Origin: JBBQFI01 sp038237805
GTDB taxonomy: Bacteria > Verrucomicrobiota > Verrucomicrobiia > Chthoniobacterales > UBA10450
Direction: 5' to 3'
NCBI GenBank assembly: GCA_038237805.1
Contig: JBBRYI010000002.1
Location: 252,122-316,121 of the forward strand
DNA length: 64,000 nt
Numbering within the stretch: the stretch's first letter is position 1; each line of letters opens with the position of its first letter. This document shows positions 33,280 to 41,377 of the stretch, in pieces. The notes under the pieces are model-generated. The model did no database searches, was not told where the DNA came from, and saw only the letters and a program-made list of their open reading frames with translations. The position numbers and the translations under genes are program-made.

Positions 33280-36200
33280 ATGCCGCGGAACGATCAGCTC
33301 AAGAAAATTCTCCTCATAGGTTCAGGACCAATTGTCATTGGTCAGGGCTGCGAATTTGATTATTCCGGCGTGCAAGCGTGCAAGGCGCTGCGCGAAGAAG
33401 GCTACGAGGTCGTCCTCATCAATTCTAATCCGGCGACGATCATGACCGATCCGGAATTTGCCGATCGCACTTATATCGAACCCATCACGGCCGAAGTGAT
33501 CGAGGCTATTCTCGAACGCGAGAAACCGGATGCGATTCTGCCGACGATGGGCGGCCAGACCGCGTTGAATGCCGCAATGGAGTTGAATCGCAATGGCGCG
33601 CTCGCGCGTCACGGCGTGAAATTGATCGGCGCCAATGCGCAGGCGATTGCCAAGGGCGAAGATCGCCAGCTTTTTAAAGAAGCGATGTTGCGCATCGGTC
33701 TCGAAGTTCCGCGTTCCGGAATCGCGCGCTCGGTTGGAGATGCACATCGCGTTGCCGACGAAATTGGCACATTGCCGTTGATCATTCGGCCAGCGTTCAC
33801 ACTTGGCGGCTCGGGCGGGGGAATTGCCTACAATCGTGAAGAACTCGAAACCATCGCCGCGCGCGGTATCGCCTTTTCGCCCGTGAATGAAGTCCTGATC
33901 GAAGAATCCCTCGTTGGTTGGAAGGAATTCGAGATGGAAGTGATGCGCGACCGGCTGGACAACTGCGTCGTCATTTGCTCGATCGAAAACTTCGATCCCA
34001 TGGGCGTGCACACGGGTGATTCCATCACAGTGGCGCCCGCACAGACGCTGACGGATAAGGAATTCCAGATGATGCGCGACGCTTCATTTGCTGTCATTCG
34101 CGAGATTGGCGTTGAGACCGGCGGGTCGAACATCCAATTCGCGGTCAATCCAACAAACGGCCGCATGGTCGTGATCGAAATGAATCCGCGCGTGTCACGA
34201 TCTTCCGCACTCGCCTCGAAAGCGACCGGGTTTCCGATCGCTAAAATTGCTGCCAAGCTCGCCGTCGGTTACACCCTGGATGAAATCCCGAACGACATCA
34301 CTCGCGAAACGCCCGCCAGTTTCGAGCCGACGATTGATTATTGCGTCGTAAAAGTTCCGCGTTTCACGTTCGAAAAATTTCCGCAAGCCGATGCCACGTT
34401 AACGACGCAAATGAAGAGTGTTGGCGAGGCGATGGCAATCGGCCGCACGTTCAAAGAGGCGCTGCAAAAAGCGTTGCGCAGTCTGGAAATTAAACGCTTT
34501 GGGTTTTGCGCTGATGGAAATGAAACTCGCGTCGATCCGGAAACGCTGCGACGCAAACTAGCGATCCCAAATGCCGATCGCATTTTCCATCTCGCACAGG
34601 CGCTGCAAGACGGAATGTCGCTCGATGAAATTTACGAGCTCACAAAAATCGATCGCTGGTTCCTGCAAAATTTGAAACAGATCGTGGAAGAAGCCCGATC
34701 CCTGGGTAGGGCGCGCGTCTCGCGCGCCGCGCCGGACGTCTCGTCCGGCGCAATAAATATACGCGTCGAAGGCGCGCCAGTATCTGCTCCGCGAGACGCG
34801 GAGCAGCACGGGCGAGACGCCCGCGCTACCCAGACGGAAGAGTTAACCGCATTACGCCGGGCAAAGAAATTGGGCTTTTCTGATCGACAGATTGCGTTTT
34901 TGCATGGGAAGCAGGAAGCGGAGGTTCGCGAACAAAGAAAAACAGCGGGAATCATTCCGACGTATCGGCTCGTCGATACCTGCGCAGCGGAGTTCGAAGC
35001 TTATACGCCGTATTATTATTCGACCTACGGAACCGAGAACGAGATTCGCGCGGGGACAAAGCGCAAAATCATGATTCTAGGCGGCGGACCGAACCGCATC
35101 GGACAGGGAATCGAGTTCGATTATTGCTGCGTGCACGCGGCCTTCGCGCTGCGTGAGCTCGGGTTCGAAGCCATCATGGTAAACTCAAATCCGGAGACCG
35201 TTTCGACTGATTACGATACGAGCGACAAACTCTACTTCGAACCGCTCACGCTCGAAGACGTCCTCAACATTTACGATCAGGAAAAACCGGAGGGAGTGAT
35301 CGTACAATTCGGCGGGCAAACGCCGCTCAATCTCGCCAACGGATTGCGCGCCGCCGGGGTTCCGATCATCGGCACGCAACCGGAAAGCATCGAGATGGCG
35401 GAAGATCGCAAACTCTTCGCCGCGATGCTCGATAAACTTGGCTTGCGCCAAACGCCGAGCGGGAGTGCGATGAACGTCGACGGTGCGATCGCGATCGCAC
35501 AAACGATCGGATATCCCGTACTCGTGCGCCCGTCGTTTGTGCTCGGGGGTCGCGCGATGGAATTGGTCTACAACGAAGAAGATTTGCGCCGTTACATGCA
35601 AAGCGCGATCGACGTTACGCCGGATCGACCAGTGCTGGTGGATCATTTTCTCGAAGATGCGATCGAGGTCGACGTCGATTGCATCGCCGACGGCGAGATC
35701 GCGGTCATCGGCGCGATCATGGAGCACATCGAACAAGCCGGAATTCATAGCGGCGATAGCGCATGCGTTATCCCGACGTTCTCGTTAGGCAAAAATGTTC
35801 TCGAAGAAATCACGTCGTCGACGAAAGCGATGGCGCGCGAGCTGAACGTGCGCGGGCTGATGAATGTGCAGTTTGCCGTAAAGGGCAGCGATGTTTATGT
35901 GCTCGAAGTCAATCCGCGTGCATCGCGCACCGTGCCGTTTGTAAGCAAAGCCATCGGTGTTCCGCTCGCCAAACTCGCAGCAAAAGTGATGACGGGAAAA
36001 ACGTTGCGCGAACTTGAGTTTACGAAAGAAATCATCCCGCAGCATTTTTCCGTGAAAGAAGCGGTCTTTCCTTATCTGCGTTATCAGGGCATGGACATTT
36101 CCTTGGGGCCGGAAATGAAATCAACCGGTGAAGTGATGGGAATCGACGCGGACCTCGGCCTCGCCTTTGCCAAGTCCCAGATGGCTGCGCCGCCCCCGCT

Positions 36201-36654
36201 TCCGAAAGGTGGAAACGTTTTCATCAGCGTGAAGGACACCGACAAGGAAGCTATCATTTCACTGGCGCGACAATTTATCGAGCTTGGCTTTGGAATTATT
36301 GCGACCTCGGGAACGGCGTTGGCGCTGCAGGGGGCGAGAATTTCGGTGCAGAAAGTTTTTAAGTTACGCGAGGGACGACCCAATGTTTTCGATCGCGTCA
36401 TCAATGGCGACATCAACTTCATCATTAATACGCCAAGCGGAAAAGTTCCGCGCGAAGACGAAGTCACGATTCGCAATGCGTCGCTGGCGAAGAAAATTCC
36501 GATCATAACAACGATCCGGGCCGCGCAAGCGAGCCTGAACGGAATTCGCTCACTGCAAAAAAGTCCGGTGCGCGTAAAAAGCCTGCAAGAATATCACGCC
36601 GATGCCAACGAGCGCGTGACATCGGAACGCATTCGTGCCACAGGTCGCAGATGA
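33280..36654 (+). CDS. carB: Carbamoyl-phosphate synthase large subunit, with a 44-residue repeat-encoded insert
   Basis: A 1124-residue enzyme making carbamoyl phosphate for arginine and pyrimidine synthesis, with glutamine-derived ammonia from CarA (not in the window). Both ATP-grasp halves are intact (GSGPIVIGQGCEFDYSG and GGGPNRIGQGIEFDYCC starts, VRPAFTLGGSGGG and VRPSFVLGGRAME loops), as is the C-terminal MGS-like regulatory domain. Residues 475-518 are encoded by the palindromic element at 34702-34833 and fall in the oligomerisation domain, in a surface region between helices. Without them the protein would be 1080 residues, the normal length. The stop overlaps the next ATG by 4 bp. 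Confidence 0.96.
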   Translation: MPRNDQLKKILLIGSGPIVIGQGCEFDYSGVQACKALREEGYEVVLINSNPATIMTDPEFADRTYIEPITAEVIEAILEREKPDAILPTMGGQTALNAAMELNRNGALARHGVKLIGANAQAIAKGEDRQLFKEAMLRIGLEVPRSGIARSVGDAHRVADEIGTLPLIIRPAFTLGGSGGGIAYNREELETIAARGIAFSPVNEVLIEESLVGWKEFEMEVMRDRLDNCVVICSIENFDPMGVHTGDSITVAPAQTLTDKEFQMMRDASFAVIREIGVETGGSNIQFAVNPTNGRMVVIEMNPRVSRSSALASKATGFPIAKIAAKLAVGYTLDEIPNDITRETPASFEPTIDYCVVKVPRFTFEKFPQADATLTTQMKSVGEAMAIGRTFKEALQKALRSLEIKRFGFCADGNETRVDPETLRRKLAIPNADRIFHLAQALQDGMSLDEIYELTKIDRWFLQNLKQIVEEARSLGRARVSRAAPDVSSGAINIRVEGAPVSAPRDAEQHGRDARATQTEELTALRRAKKLGFSDRQIAFLHGKQEAEVREQRKTAGIIPTYRLVDTCAAEFEAYTPYYYSTYGTENEIRAGTKRKIMILGGGPNRIGQGIEFDYCCVHAAFALRELGFEAIMVNSNPETVSTDYDTSDKLYFEPLTLEDVLNIYDQEKPEGVIVQFGGQTPLNLANGLRAAGVPIIGTQPESIEMAEDRKLFAAMLDKLGLRQTPSGSAMNVDGAIAIAQTIGYPVLVRPSFVLGGRAMELVYNEEDLRRYMQSAIDVTPDRPVLVDHFLEDAIEVDVDCIADGEIAVIGAIMEHIEQAGIHSGDSACVIPTFSLGKNVLEEITSSTKAMARELNVRGLMNVQFAVKGSDVYVLEVNPRASRTVPFVSKAIGVPLAKLAAKVMTGKTLRELEFTKEIIPQHFSVKEAVFPYLRYQGMDISLGPEMKSTGEVMGIDADLGLAFAKSQMAAPPPLPKGGNVFISVKDTDKEAIISLARQFIELGFGIIATSGTALALQGARISVQKVFKLREGRPNVFDRVINGDINFIINTPSGKVPREDEVTIRNASLAKKIPIITTIRAAQASLNGIRSLQKSPVRVKSLQEYHADANERVTSERIRATGRR
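34702..34833. repeat. In-frame palindromic element inside carB (family B copy 1)
   Basis: The 132-bp element starts CTGGGTAGGGCGCGCGTCTC and ends GACGCCCGCGCTACCCAG; its arms are inverse over about 25 bp with few mismatches, and an inner GCCGGACG/CGTCCGGC stem lies between. Its length is exactly 44 codons with no stop in the carB frame. A related copy is at 46555-46680. The translated wording includes HGRDARAT. Confidence 0.8.
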
Positions 36655-37256
36655 AACGGACGTTGTTCTGTTGCTTGATGGGATTGGCGCTCGGCTTCAC
36701 GCAAGCTCGGGGCGAGGAAAAGAAAGACACACCTTCAATGAATGATTCAAAAAAAGAAGTCGCGGTCATCAAAACGACCGAGGGCGAAATGGTTTGCGAA
36801 TTGTGGCCTGATGTGGCGCCGAAAACAGTCGAGAACTTTAAGAAGCTCGCCAATTCCAGTTTTTACGATGGCACCGCGTTCCACCGCATCATTAAAAATT
36901 TCATGGTACAGGGAGGCGATCCGCTGACGAAAAATCCAGCGCAATCAAGCCGCTACGGCACGGGTGGACCCGGTTACTCGGTCAAAGCGGAGTTTAACGA
37001 TCGTCCGCACGAACGCGGCGTGCTCTCGATGGCGCGTTCGGCTGATCCCGATTCTGCAGGCAGCCAATTCTTCATCTGCCTGGCGCGCGTGACTCATCTC
37101 GATCATCAATACACCGCTTTCGGGAAATTGATTAAGGGCGACGACGTGCTCACGAAAATTGGTGACACGCCCGTCGGCGGTCCCGAAAGAAGTTCCCCCA
37201 CGCAACGTGTTGGAGTCGAAAGCATCAAGGTGGTCCCGGCGGATTCGGTTAAGTAA
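36651..37256 (+). CDS. Cyclophilin-type peptidyl-prolyl isomerase, exported
   Basis: A 201-residue protein with a signal peptide (KRTLFCCLMGLALGFTQARG) and a complete cyclophilin domain: VENFKKLANSSFYDGTAFHRIIKNFMVQGGDP, GVLSMARSADPDSAGSQFFICL, and LDHQYTAFGKLIKGDDVL. The active-site arginine (FHR) and the QFF motif are present. It would help fold exported proteins. Its ATG overlaps the carB stop (ATGA), so it is translated from the carB transcript. Confidence 0.92.
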   Translation: MKRTLFCCLMGLALGFTQARGEEKKDTPSMNDSKKEVAVIKTTEGEMVCELWPDVAPKTVENFKKLANSSFYDGTAFHRIIKNFMVQGGDPLTKNPAQSSRYGTGGPGYSVKAEFNDRPHERGVLSMARSADPDSAGSQFFICLARVTHLDHQYTAFGKLIKGDDVLTKIGDTPVGGPERSSPTQRVGVESIKVVPADSVK

Positions 37257-37270
37257 ACGGTCCGCTCCTT

Positions 37271-37362
37271 GTCATTCCGAGCGAACTTGCCAGTCCGGCT
37301 TGGACCGAGGAATCTCTCATTGTCCCACCAGTAAGAGATGTCTCGACTCCGCTCGACATGAC
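37271..37362. repeat. Dispersed palindromic repeat, family A copy 4
   Basis: Left GTCATTCCGAGCGAACTTGC, inner AATCTCTCATTGTC ... GTAAGAGATGTCTC, right ACTCCGCTCGACATGAC. It occupies most of the gap between the cyclophilin gene and aguB. Confidence 0.7.
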
Positions 37363-37381
37363 AGAAAACTTCGCCTAACGA

Positions 37382-38266
37382 ATGCCGGACGCTACATCCA
37401 AGGTTGCACTCGTGCAGATGCGGTGCGGCACTAAGCCCGAAGAAAATCTTGCACGCGCACTCGATTTTATCCGCGATGCGGCCAAACAGGGCGCCCGGAT
37501 CATTTGTCTGCCCGAACTCTTCCGCTCGCAGTACTTCTGCCAGTTGGAAGATCACGCTAATTTTGCCCTGGCCGAAGAAATACCGGGGCCGACGACTGAT
37601 TCGTTAGGCAAACTTGCCGCTGAGCTCGGTGTCGTCATCATCGCTTCGCTCTTCGAGAAACGGAGCGCGGGCGTTTATCACAACACCGCCGCGATCATCG
37701 ATGCCGATGGGAAATTTCTCGGAAAGTATCGCAAGATGCACATCCCGGATGATCCCGCTTATCACGAAAAATTTTATTTCACGCCCGGCGATCTCGGCTT
37801 TCAAAGCTGGTCGACTTCGCAGGGAAAGATTGGCGTGTGCGTTTGCTGGGATCAGTGGTATCCGGAAGCTGCGCGCCTGACAGCGTTGCGTGGCGCGGAA
37901 ATGTTGTTTTATCCGACGGCGATCGGATGGCATCCGAGCGAGAAAGAAAAATACGGCGTCGCGCAACATTCCGCGTGGGAGACGATCCAGCGCAGTCATG
38001 CTATCGCCAATGGATGTTTTGTTGCGGTGGCAAACCGTGTCGGTCATGAGCGACCGGCGGGTGGTGATGGGATCGAGTTTTGGGGCCAAAGTTTCATCGT
38101 CGCGCCAAGCGGCGAAATCATTGCCAAAGGAAGTCTCGCCAGAGAAGAGCTCGTCATTGCGGACATCGAATGGAAACGCGTCGACGAACATCGCACGCAC
38201 TGGCCGTTCCTGCGCGATCGTCGCATCGACGCATATTCCGATATTCAAAAGCGAATGATCGATTGA
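37382..38266 (+). CDS. aguB: N-carbamoylputrescine amidase
   Basis: A 294-residue nitrilase-superfamily enzyme that hydrolyses N-carbamoylputrescine to putrescine in the agmatine route of polyamine synthesis. The Glu-Lys-Cys triad is in ICLPELF, KYRKMHIPDD and VCVCWDQWYPEAAR, and the wording around the last two (YHEKFYFTPGDLGF, YPTAIGWHP) is specific for AguB. Agmatine deiminase (AguA) is not in the window. A TCGTTAGGC motif ends 1 bp before the start codon and another is inside the gene. Confidence 0.88.
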   Translation: MPDATSKVALVQMRCGTKPEENLARALDFIRDAAKQGARIICLPELFRSQYFCQLEDHANFALAEEIPGPTTDSLGKLAAELGVVIIASLFEKRSAGVYHNTAAIIDADGKFLGKYRKMHIPDDPAYHEKFYFTPGDLGFQSWSTSQGKIGVCVCWDQWYPEAARLTALRGAEMLFYPTAIGWHPSEKEKYGVAQHSAWETIQRSHAIANGCFVAVANRVGHERPAGGDGIEFWGQSFIVAPSGEIIAKGSLAREELVIADIEWKRVDEHRTHWPFLRDRRIDAYSDIQKRMID

Positions 38267-38326
38267 CGCGCCCCCCGGGCGGCGGCTACAGTTTACACGC
38301 GGCACTACGCCGGTGTAGTTTCATGG

Positions 38327-38860
38327 ATGAAACGAAACTTCTTCCCCGCGCTTGTTGCAGCGATCGCTGTAATTTTCTTCGTCGGCTTAACCGCTGCCTC
38401 CGCGCAAGAACCGACAAAGGCAATCGCCGTCCTGCATCCCACTAAAGGAAGCAAAGTCGAGGGCACCGTTACATTCACCAGGAGCGGTGACGAAATGAAA
38501 GTCGTCGCTGATGTGAGCGGACTCACTCCGGGCAAACATGGTTTTCACATTCACGAGTTCGGGGACTGCTCGTCATCCGATGGAATGGCGGCGGGCGGAC
38601 ATTTCAACCCCACGAAAGCGCCGCATGCGGGACATGATGCATCACCGCGGCACGTCGGCGATTTGGGCAATATAGAGGCCGATAGTTCAGGAAAAGCGCA
38701 TCTCGAGTTAACCGACAAGTTAATGAAAATGAGCGGTGAAGATTCGATCATCGGCCGCGGGTTGATCGTCCACGAAAAAGTCGATGACTTAAAAACGCAG
38801 CCGACCGGTAACGCGGGTGGCCGTTCAGCATGCGGAGTCGTCGGGGTCGCGAAACCGTGA
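38327..38860 (+). CDS. sodC: Cu/Zn superoxide dismutase, periplasmic
   Basis: A 177-residue exported enzyme (signal peptide MKRNFFPALVAAIAVIFFVGLTAASAQ). Copper ligands in HGFHIHEFGDC, zinc loop GGHFNPTKAPHAGHDASPRHVGDLGN, and the second copper histidine and disulfide in GRGLIVHEKVDD and GGRSACGVVG. It dismutates superoxide in the periplasm. Confidence 0.94.
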   Translation: MKRNFFPALVAAIAVIFFVGLTAASAQEPTKAIAVLHPTKGSKVEGTVTFTRSGDEMKVVADVSGLTPGKHGFHIHEFGDCSSSDGMAAGGHFNPTKAPHAGHDASPRHVGDLGNIEADSSGKAHLELTDKLMKMSGEDSIIGRGLIVHEKVDDLKTQPTGNAGGRSACGVVGVAKP

Positions 38861-38873
38861 GACATCTTCTGTC

Positions 38874-38936
38874 GCGGCGGTCTGTGACCGTCGAAAAATT
38901 ACCCCCATAAGACGTGCGACGGACACCCACCGCCGC
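38874..38936. repeat. Inverted repeat between sodC and the YhaM-like gene
   Basis: GCGGCGGT-CTGTGACCGTCG (from 38874) and its near-inverse CGACGGACACCCACCGCCGC (to 38936) form an imperfect stem of about 20 bp. No T run follows. It is another intergenic palindrome type in this window. Confidence 0.5.
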
Positions 38937-38952
38937 TACAATCGAAACTCCT

Positions 38953-40020
38953 ATGAACTTGATGACGCTGAGTGAAATTCGCAGAGCCGCACAGAACGGC
39001 TCGGTCCAGGGGCATGTCCACGTTCAGGTGGAAGCGGCCTCAGCAAAGATGACACGTGAGCAAAAGCCATTTTGCGAACTCGCTCTCGCCGACGCGTGCG
39101 ATCGAATGACGCTGCGCGTTTGGAGCGATCATCCGGAATACCGGGCATGCGGTTCAATGCAGATCGGCGATTTCATCGAGCTTGCGGGTGAATTCAACCA
39201 GCATCAACAATTCGGTCTGGAGGCGCGACCAAATTGGAAGGTTCGATCGCTCAACGAACAGGAACGTTTGGAGTTGCTGCAAGGACCGGCCGAACTACGC
39301 GCGAAACAATCTGCGGATTGGGATTATCTCCAGACTGCGATAAAGAGAATCTCCGATCCACGTCTTCACTCGTTAGGCGAAGCGTTCCTGAACGAATGGG
39401 GAGATCGGTTTCGTCGCACGGCGGCGGCGCGCAGTTATCACCATGCACGTCGCGGCGGTCTGCTTGAGCACACGGCGCAAATGATGCGTGTCGCGAGCGC
39501 GATCGCTCCGCTGTATGCGCCATTGAATCTCGATTTGCTCATCACTGGAATTTTGTTCCACGATTCGGGAAAGCTTTGGGAAAATCACTTGCCGGAGACT
39601 GGATTCACCATGGGCTATGATGAGCGCGGTGAATTGATCGGCCACATCTCGATCGGGCTCGAATTGGTTAATTCGCTCTGGCGCAATTTGCAGACTTCAG
39701 AAAATATCGAGGATTGGAGAGATCTCGTTCCCGCATCGGAAGATGTGCGTTTGCACCTCTTGCATTTGATCGGCGCACATCACGGCGAGATGGAGCTTGG
39801 TTCGCCCGTCTATCCGAAAACGCCGGAAGCAATGGCGCTTCATTACATCGATAACCTTGATGCGCGTCTGGAGATGTTTTTTGCGGGCTACATGACGGCG
39901 AAGCCATTAGCCGCACGTATTTTCGATCGCGTGCGGCCTTTACCTGCACATCTAATCACACCACTGGAGAAATTTCAAAACGGCAGTGACAGCGCGGAAG
40001 AATCAGGAAAATTGTCATGA
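38953..40020 (+). CDS. YhaM-like 3'-5' exoribonuclease / HD hydrolase with OB-fold
   Basis: A 355-residue protein. The N-terminal 95 residues are an OB-fold nucleic-acid domain (VQGHVHVQVEAASAKMTREQKPFCELALADA); the rest is an HD domain with the metal motifs YHHARRGGLLEHTAQM, FHDSGKLWE and GAHHGEMELG. This domain order is that of YhaM/CBF1 exonucleases. An ATG at 38914 lies within the inverted repeat and was not chosen. The stop overlaps the next gene by 4 bp. Confidence 0.82.
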   Translation: MNLMTLSEIRRAAQNGSVQGHVHVQVEAASAKMTREQKPFCELALADACDRMTLRVWSDHPEYRACGSMQIGDFIELAGEFNQHQQFGLEARPNWKVRSLNEQERLELLQGPAELRAKQSADWDYLQTAIKRISDPRLHSLGEAFLNEWGDRFRRTAAARSYHHARRGGLLEHTAQMMRVASAIAPLYAPLNLDLLITGILFHDSGKLWENHLPETGFTMGYDERGELIGHISIGLELVNSLWRNLQTSENIEDWRDLVPASEDVRLHLLHLIGAHHGEMELGSPVYPKTPEAMALHYIDNLDARLEMFFAGYMTAKPLAARIFDRVRPLPAHLITPLEKFQNGSDSAEESGKLS

Positions 40021-40454
40021 CGAGCTATCGACACTCCCAGGTCGGATTCACTCTCATTTTTGGACTAATCACGACTGCTTTTGTAGCTGGAGTCTCTATC
40101 ACTTCTGCTACGAGCGCCCTATTCGGGACAATCATTGCTGGGATCGTGCTGATCACGACAGTGATTTTCTCCAAGCTCACCATTACCGTCGACGATGTTC
40201 ATGTGCGCGCGATTTTCGGACCCGGCTTTACGTTTCGGAAGATCAAGCTCGCTGATATCACGGCGTGCGAACCGATTCGAATTCGTTGGTGGTACGGATG
40301 GGGCATTCACCTCACACCGTCCGGCTGGCTCTATAATGTTTCTGGTTGGGACGCAGTAGCCTCTACCTTGCGCAACGGCCGCCGCGTCTCTTTCGGGACC
40401 GATCAGCCGGAAGAACTTTGCGCGGCAATTCGACGTCTCGCTTCGGCAAGATAG
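40017..40454 (+). CDS. Small membrane protein with PH-like domain, unknown
   Basis: A 145-residue protein with two adjoining membrane helices (residues about 10-30 and 34-52) and a soluble beta-rich C-terminus (VDDVHVRAIFGPGFTFRKIKLADITACEPIR ... GRRVSFGTDQPEELCAAIRR) that resembles the bacterial PH domains of two-helix membrane proteins. It is co-translated with the HD exonuclease (ATGA overlap). Its 3' end overlaps the convergent methyltransferase gene by 52 bp. Function unknown. Confidence 0.65.
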   Translation: MTSYRHSQVGFTLIFGLITTAFVAGVSITSATSALFGTIIAGIVLITTVIFSKLTITVDDVHVRAIFGPGFTFRKIKLADITACEPIRIRWWYGWGIHLTPSGWLYNVSGWDAVASTLRNGRRVSFGTDQPEELCAAIRRLASAR

Positions 40455-41254
40455 GTTTCGTCAATCTCGAATCCGATAAAATTCCTTACGCCACACAGTT
40501 TCGCGGCGATGGCGGAATTTCCAATCCCGAGAAACGGATCGAGCATCGAGTTCACCCGGGAAATGCCATGTAACTTGATACACCATTCAGCCAAACGAAC
40601 AGGGAACGTCGCGGGATGCGGCCGCTGTTTAGCCCGGTTTTGAATTGTTTCGTAAGGAATGAACCAAGTGTTGCCACGGCATCGTAGGTTTTTTCCACGA
40701 GTGTGTGACCAGCGCGCGATATTGCTCTTATCCTGGTAAGGGACTCCGATTGCTAATCGATCAATTTCGACGTGGCCGGTCTTCGTAAAGTGAAATACGT
40801 ACTCATGGCAGTCGTTAACGAAGCGCTTTGAGCTGATAGGCTTGAAATGGCCATATGAACGAACGTTGCCGTCACGATCCTCGATTGTGATCGCTTTGAT
40901 CCAATGAATCGTGTTCTGCAATACAAAGTATTGACGCAACCGTAGAAGCAGTTCATGTGGCAACATAGGGTTCGAAGGCGCCGCGCCAACATTCAGAAAG
41001 AACGATCCACTCCGGTTGAGAACTCTATCGAGCTCGGCTGCCCAATGATCGCACCATTCAAGATACGATTCCCGGTCTGCAGTATCTGAATACTTCCGAT
41101 ATTTGATACCGAGATTGTACGGTGGGGAAGTTACGACGACGTCGATGCTTTCGCGAGGAAGGCTGCGCATTCCAACAACGCAATCTTGAAGCCTTAAATC
41201 AGAGCTGAAAAACGGAAAGAGGGTCTGATCCGCGTCATTTCGGAGCCGCACCAT
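40403..41254 (-). CDS. Type II-like DNA methyltransferase, beta class
   Basis: A 283-residue amino-methyltransferase. The catalytic motif IV (TSPPYNLGIKY, residues 42-52) comes before the SAM-binding motif I (DPFLGIGNSAI, 239-249), which defines the beta class; the S in SPPY is more usual for N4-cytosine enzymes, but adenine specificity cannot be excluded. Length is that of complete stand-alone enzymes. It is divergent from the DUF262 protein over 123 bp. No TCGTTAGGC motif lies in this or the next gene, consistent with recent acquisition. Confidence 0.88.
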   Translation of the reverse strand: MVRLRNDADQTLFPFFSSDLRLQDCVVGMRSLPRESIDVVVTSPPYNLGIKYRKYSDTADRESYLEWCDHWAAELDRVLNRSGSFFLNVGAAPSNPMLPHELLLRLRQYFVLQNTIHWIKAITIEDRDGNVRSYGHFKPISSKRFVNDCHEYVFHFTKTGHVEIDRLAIGVPYQDKSNIARWSHTRGKNLRCRGNTWFIPYETIQNRAKQRPHPATFPVRLAEWCIKLHGISRVNSMLDPFLGIGNSAIAAKLCGVRNFIGFEIDETYLAEARRRIAAQSSSG

Positions 41255-41377
41255 ATCGATTCGATTCGTACCAAACCGGGCAGACGGATGTACAGCCTTT
41301 TTTTAATCCAAATTGCCCAGGGACAATGGCCGTTAACGGATTTGTGTTGATGCGTGATCTGATGAATGTAGCTGAAG

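Noticed and set aside
41255..41377. CRISPR-like or tandem repeat near the defence genes
   Set aside because: No regularly spaced direct repeats are visible here or elsewhere in the window; all repeats found are palindromic and dispersed.
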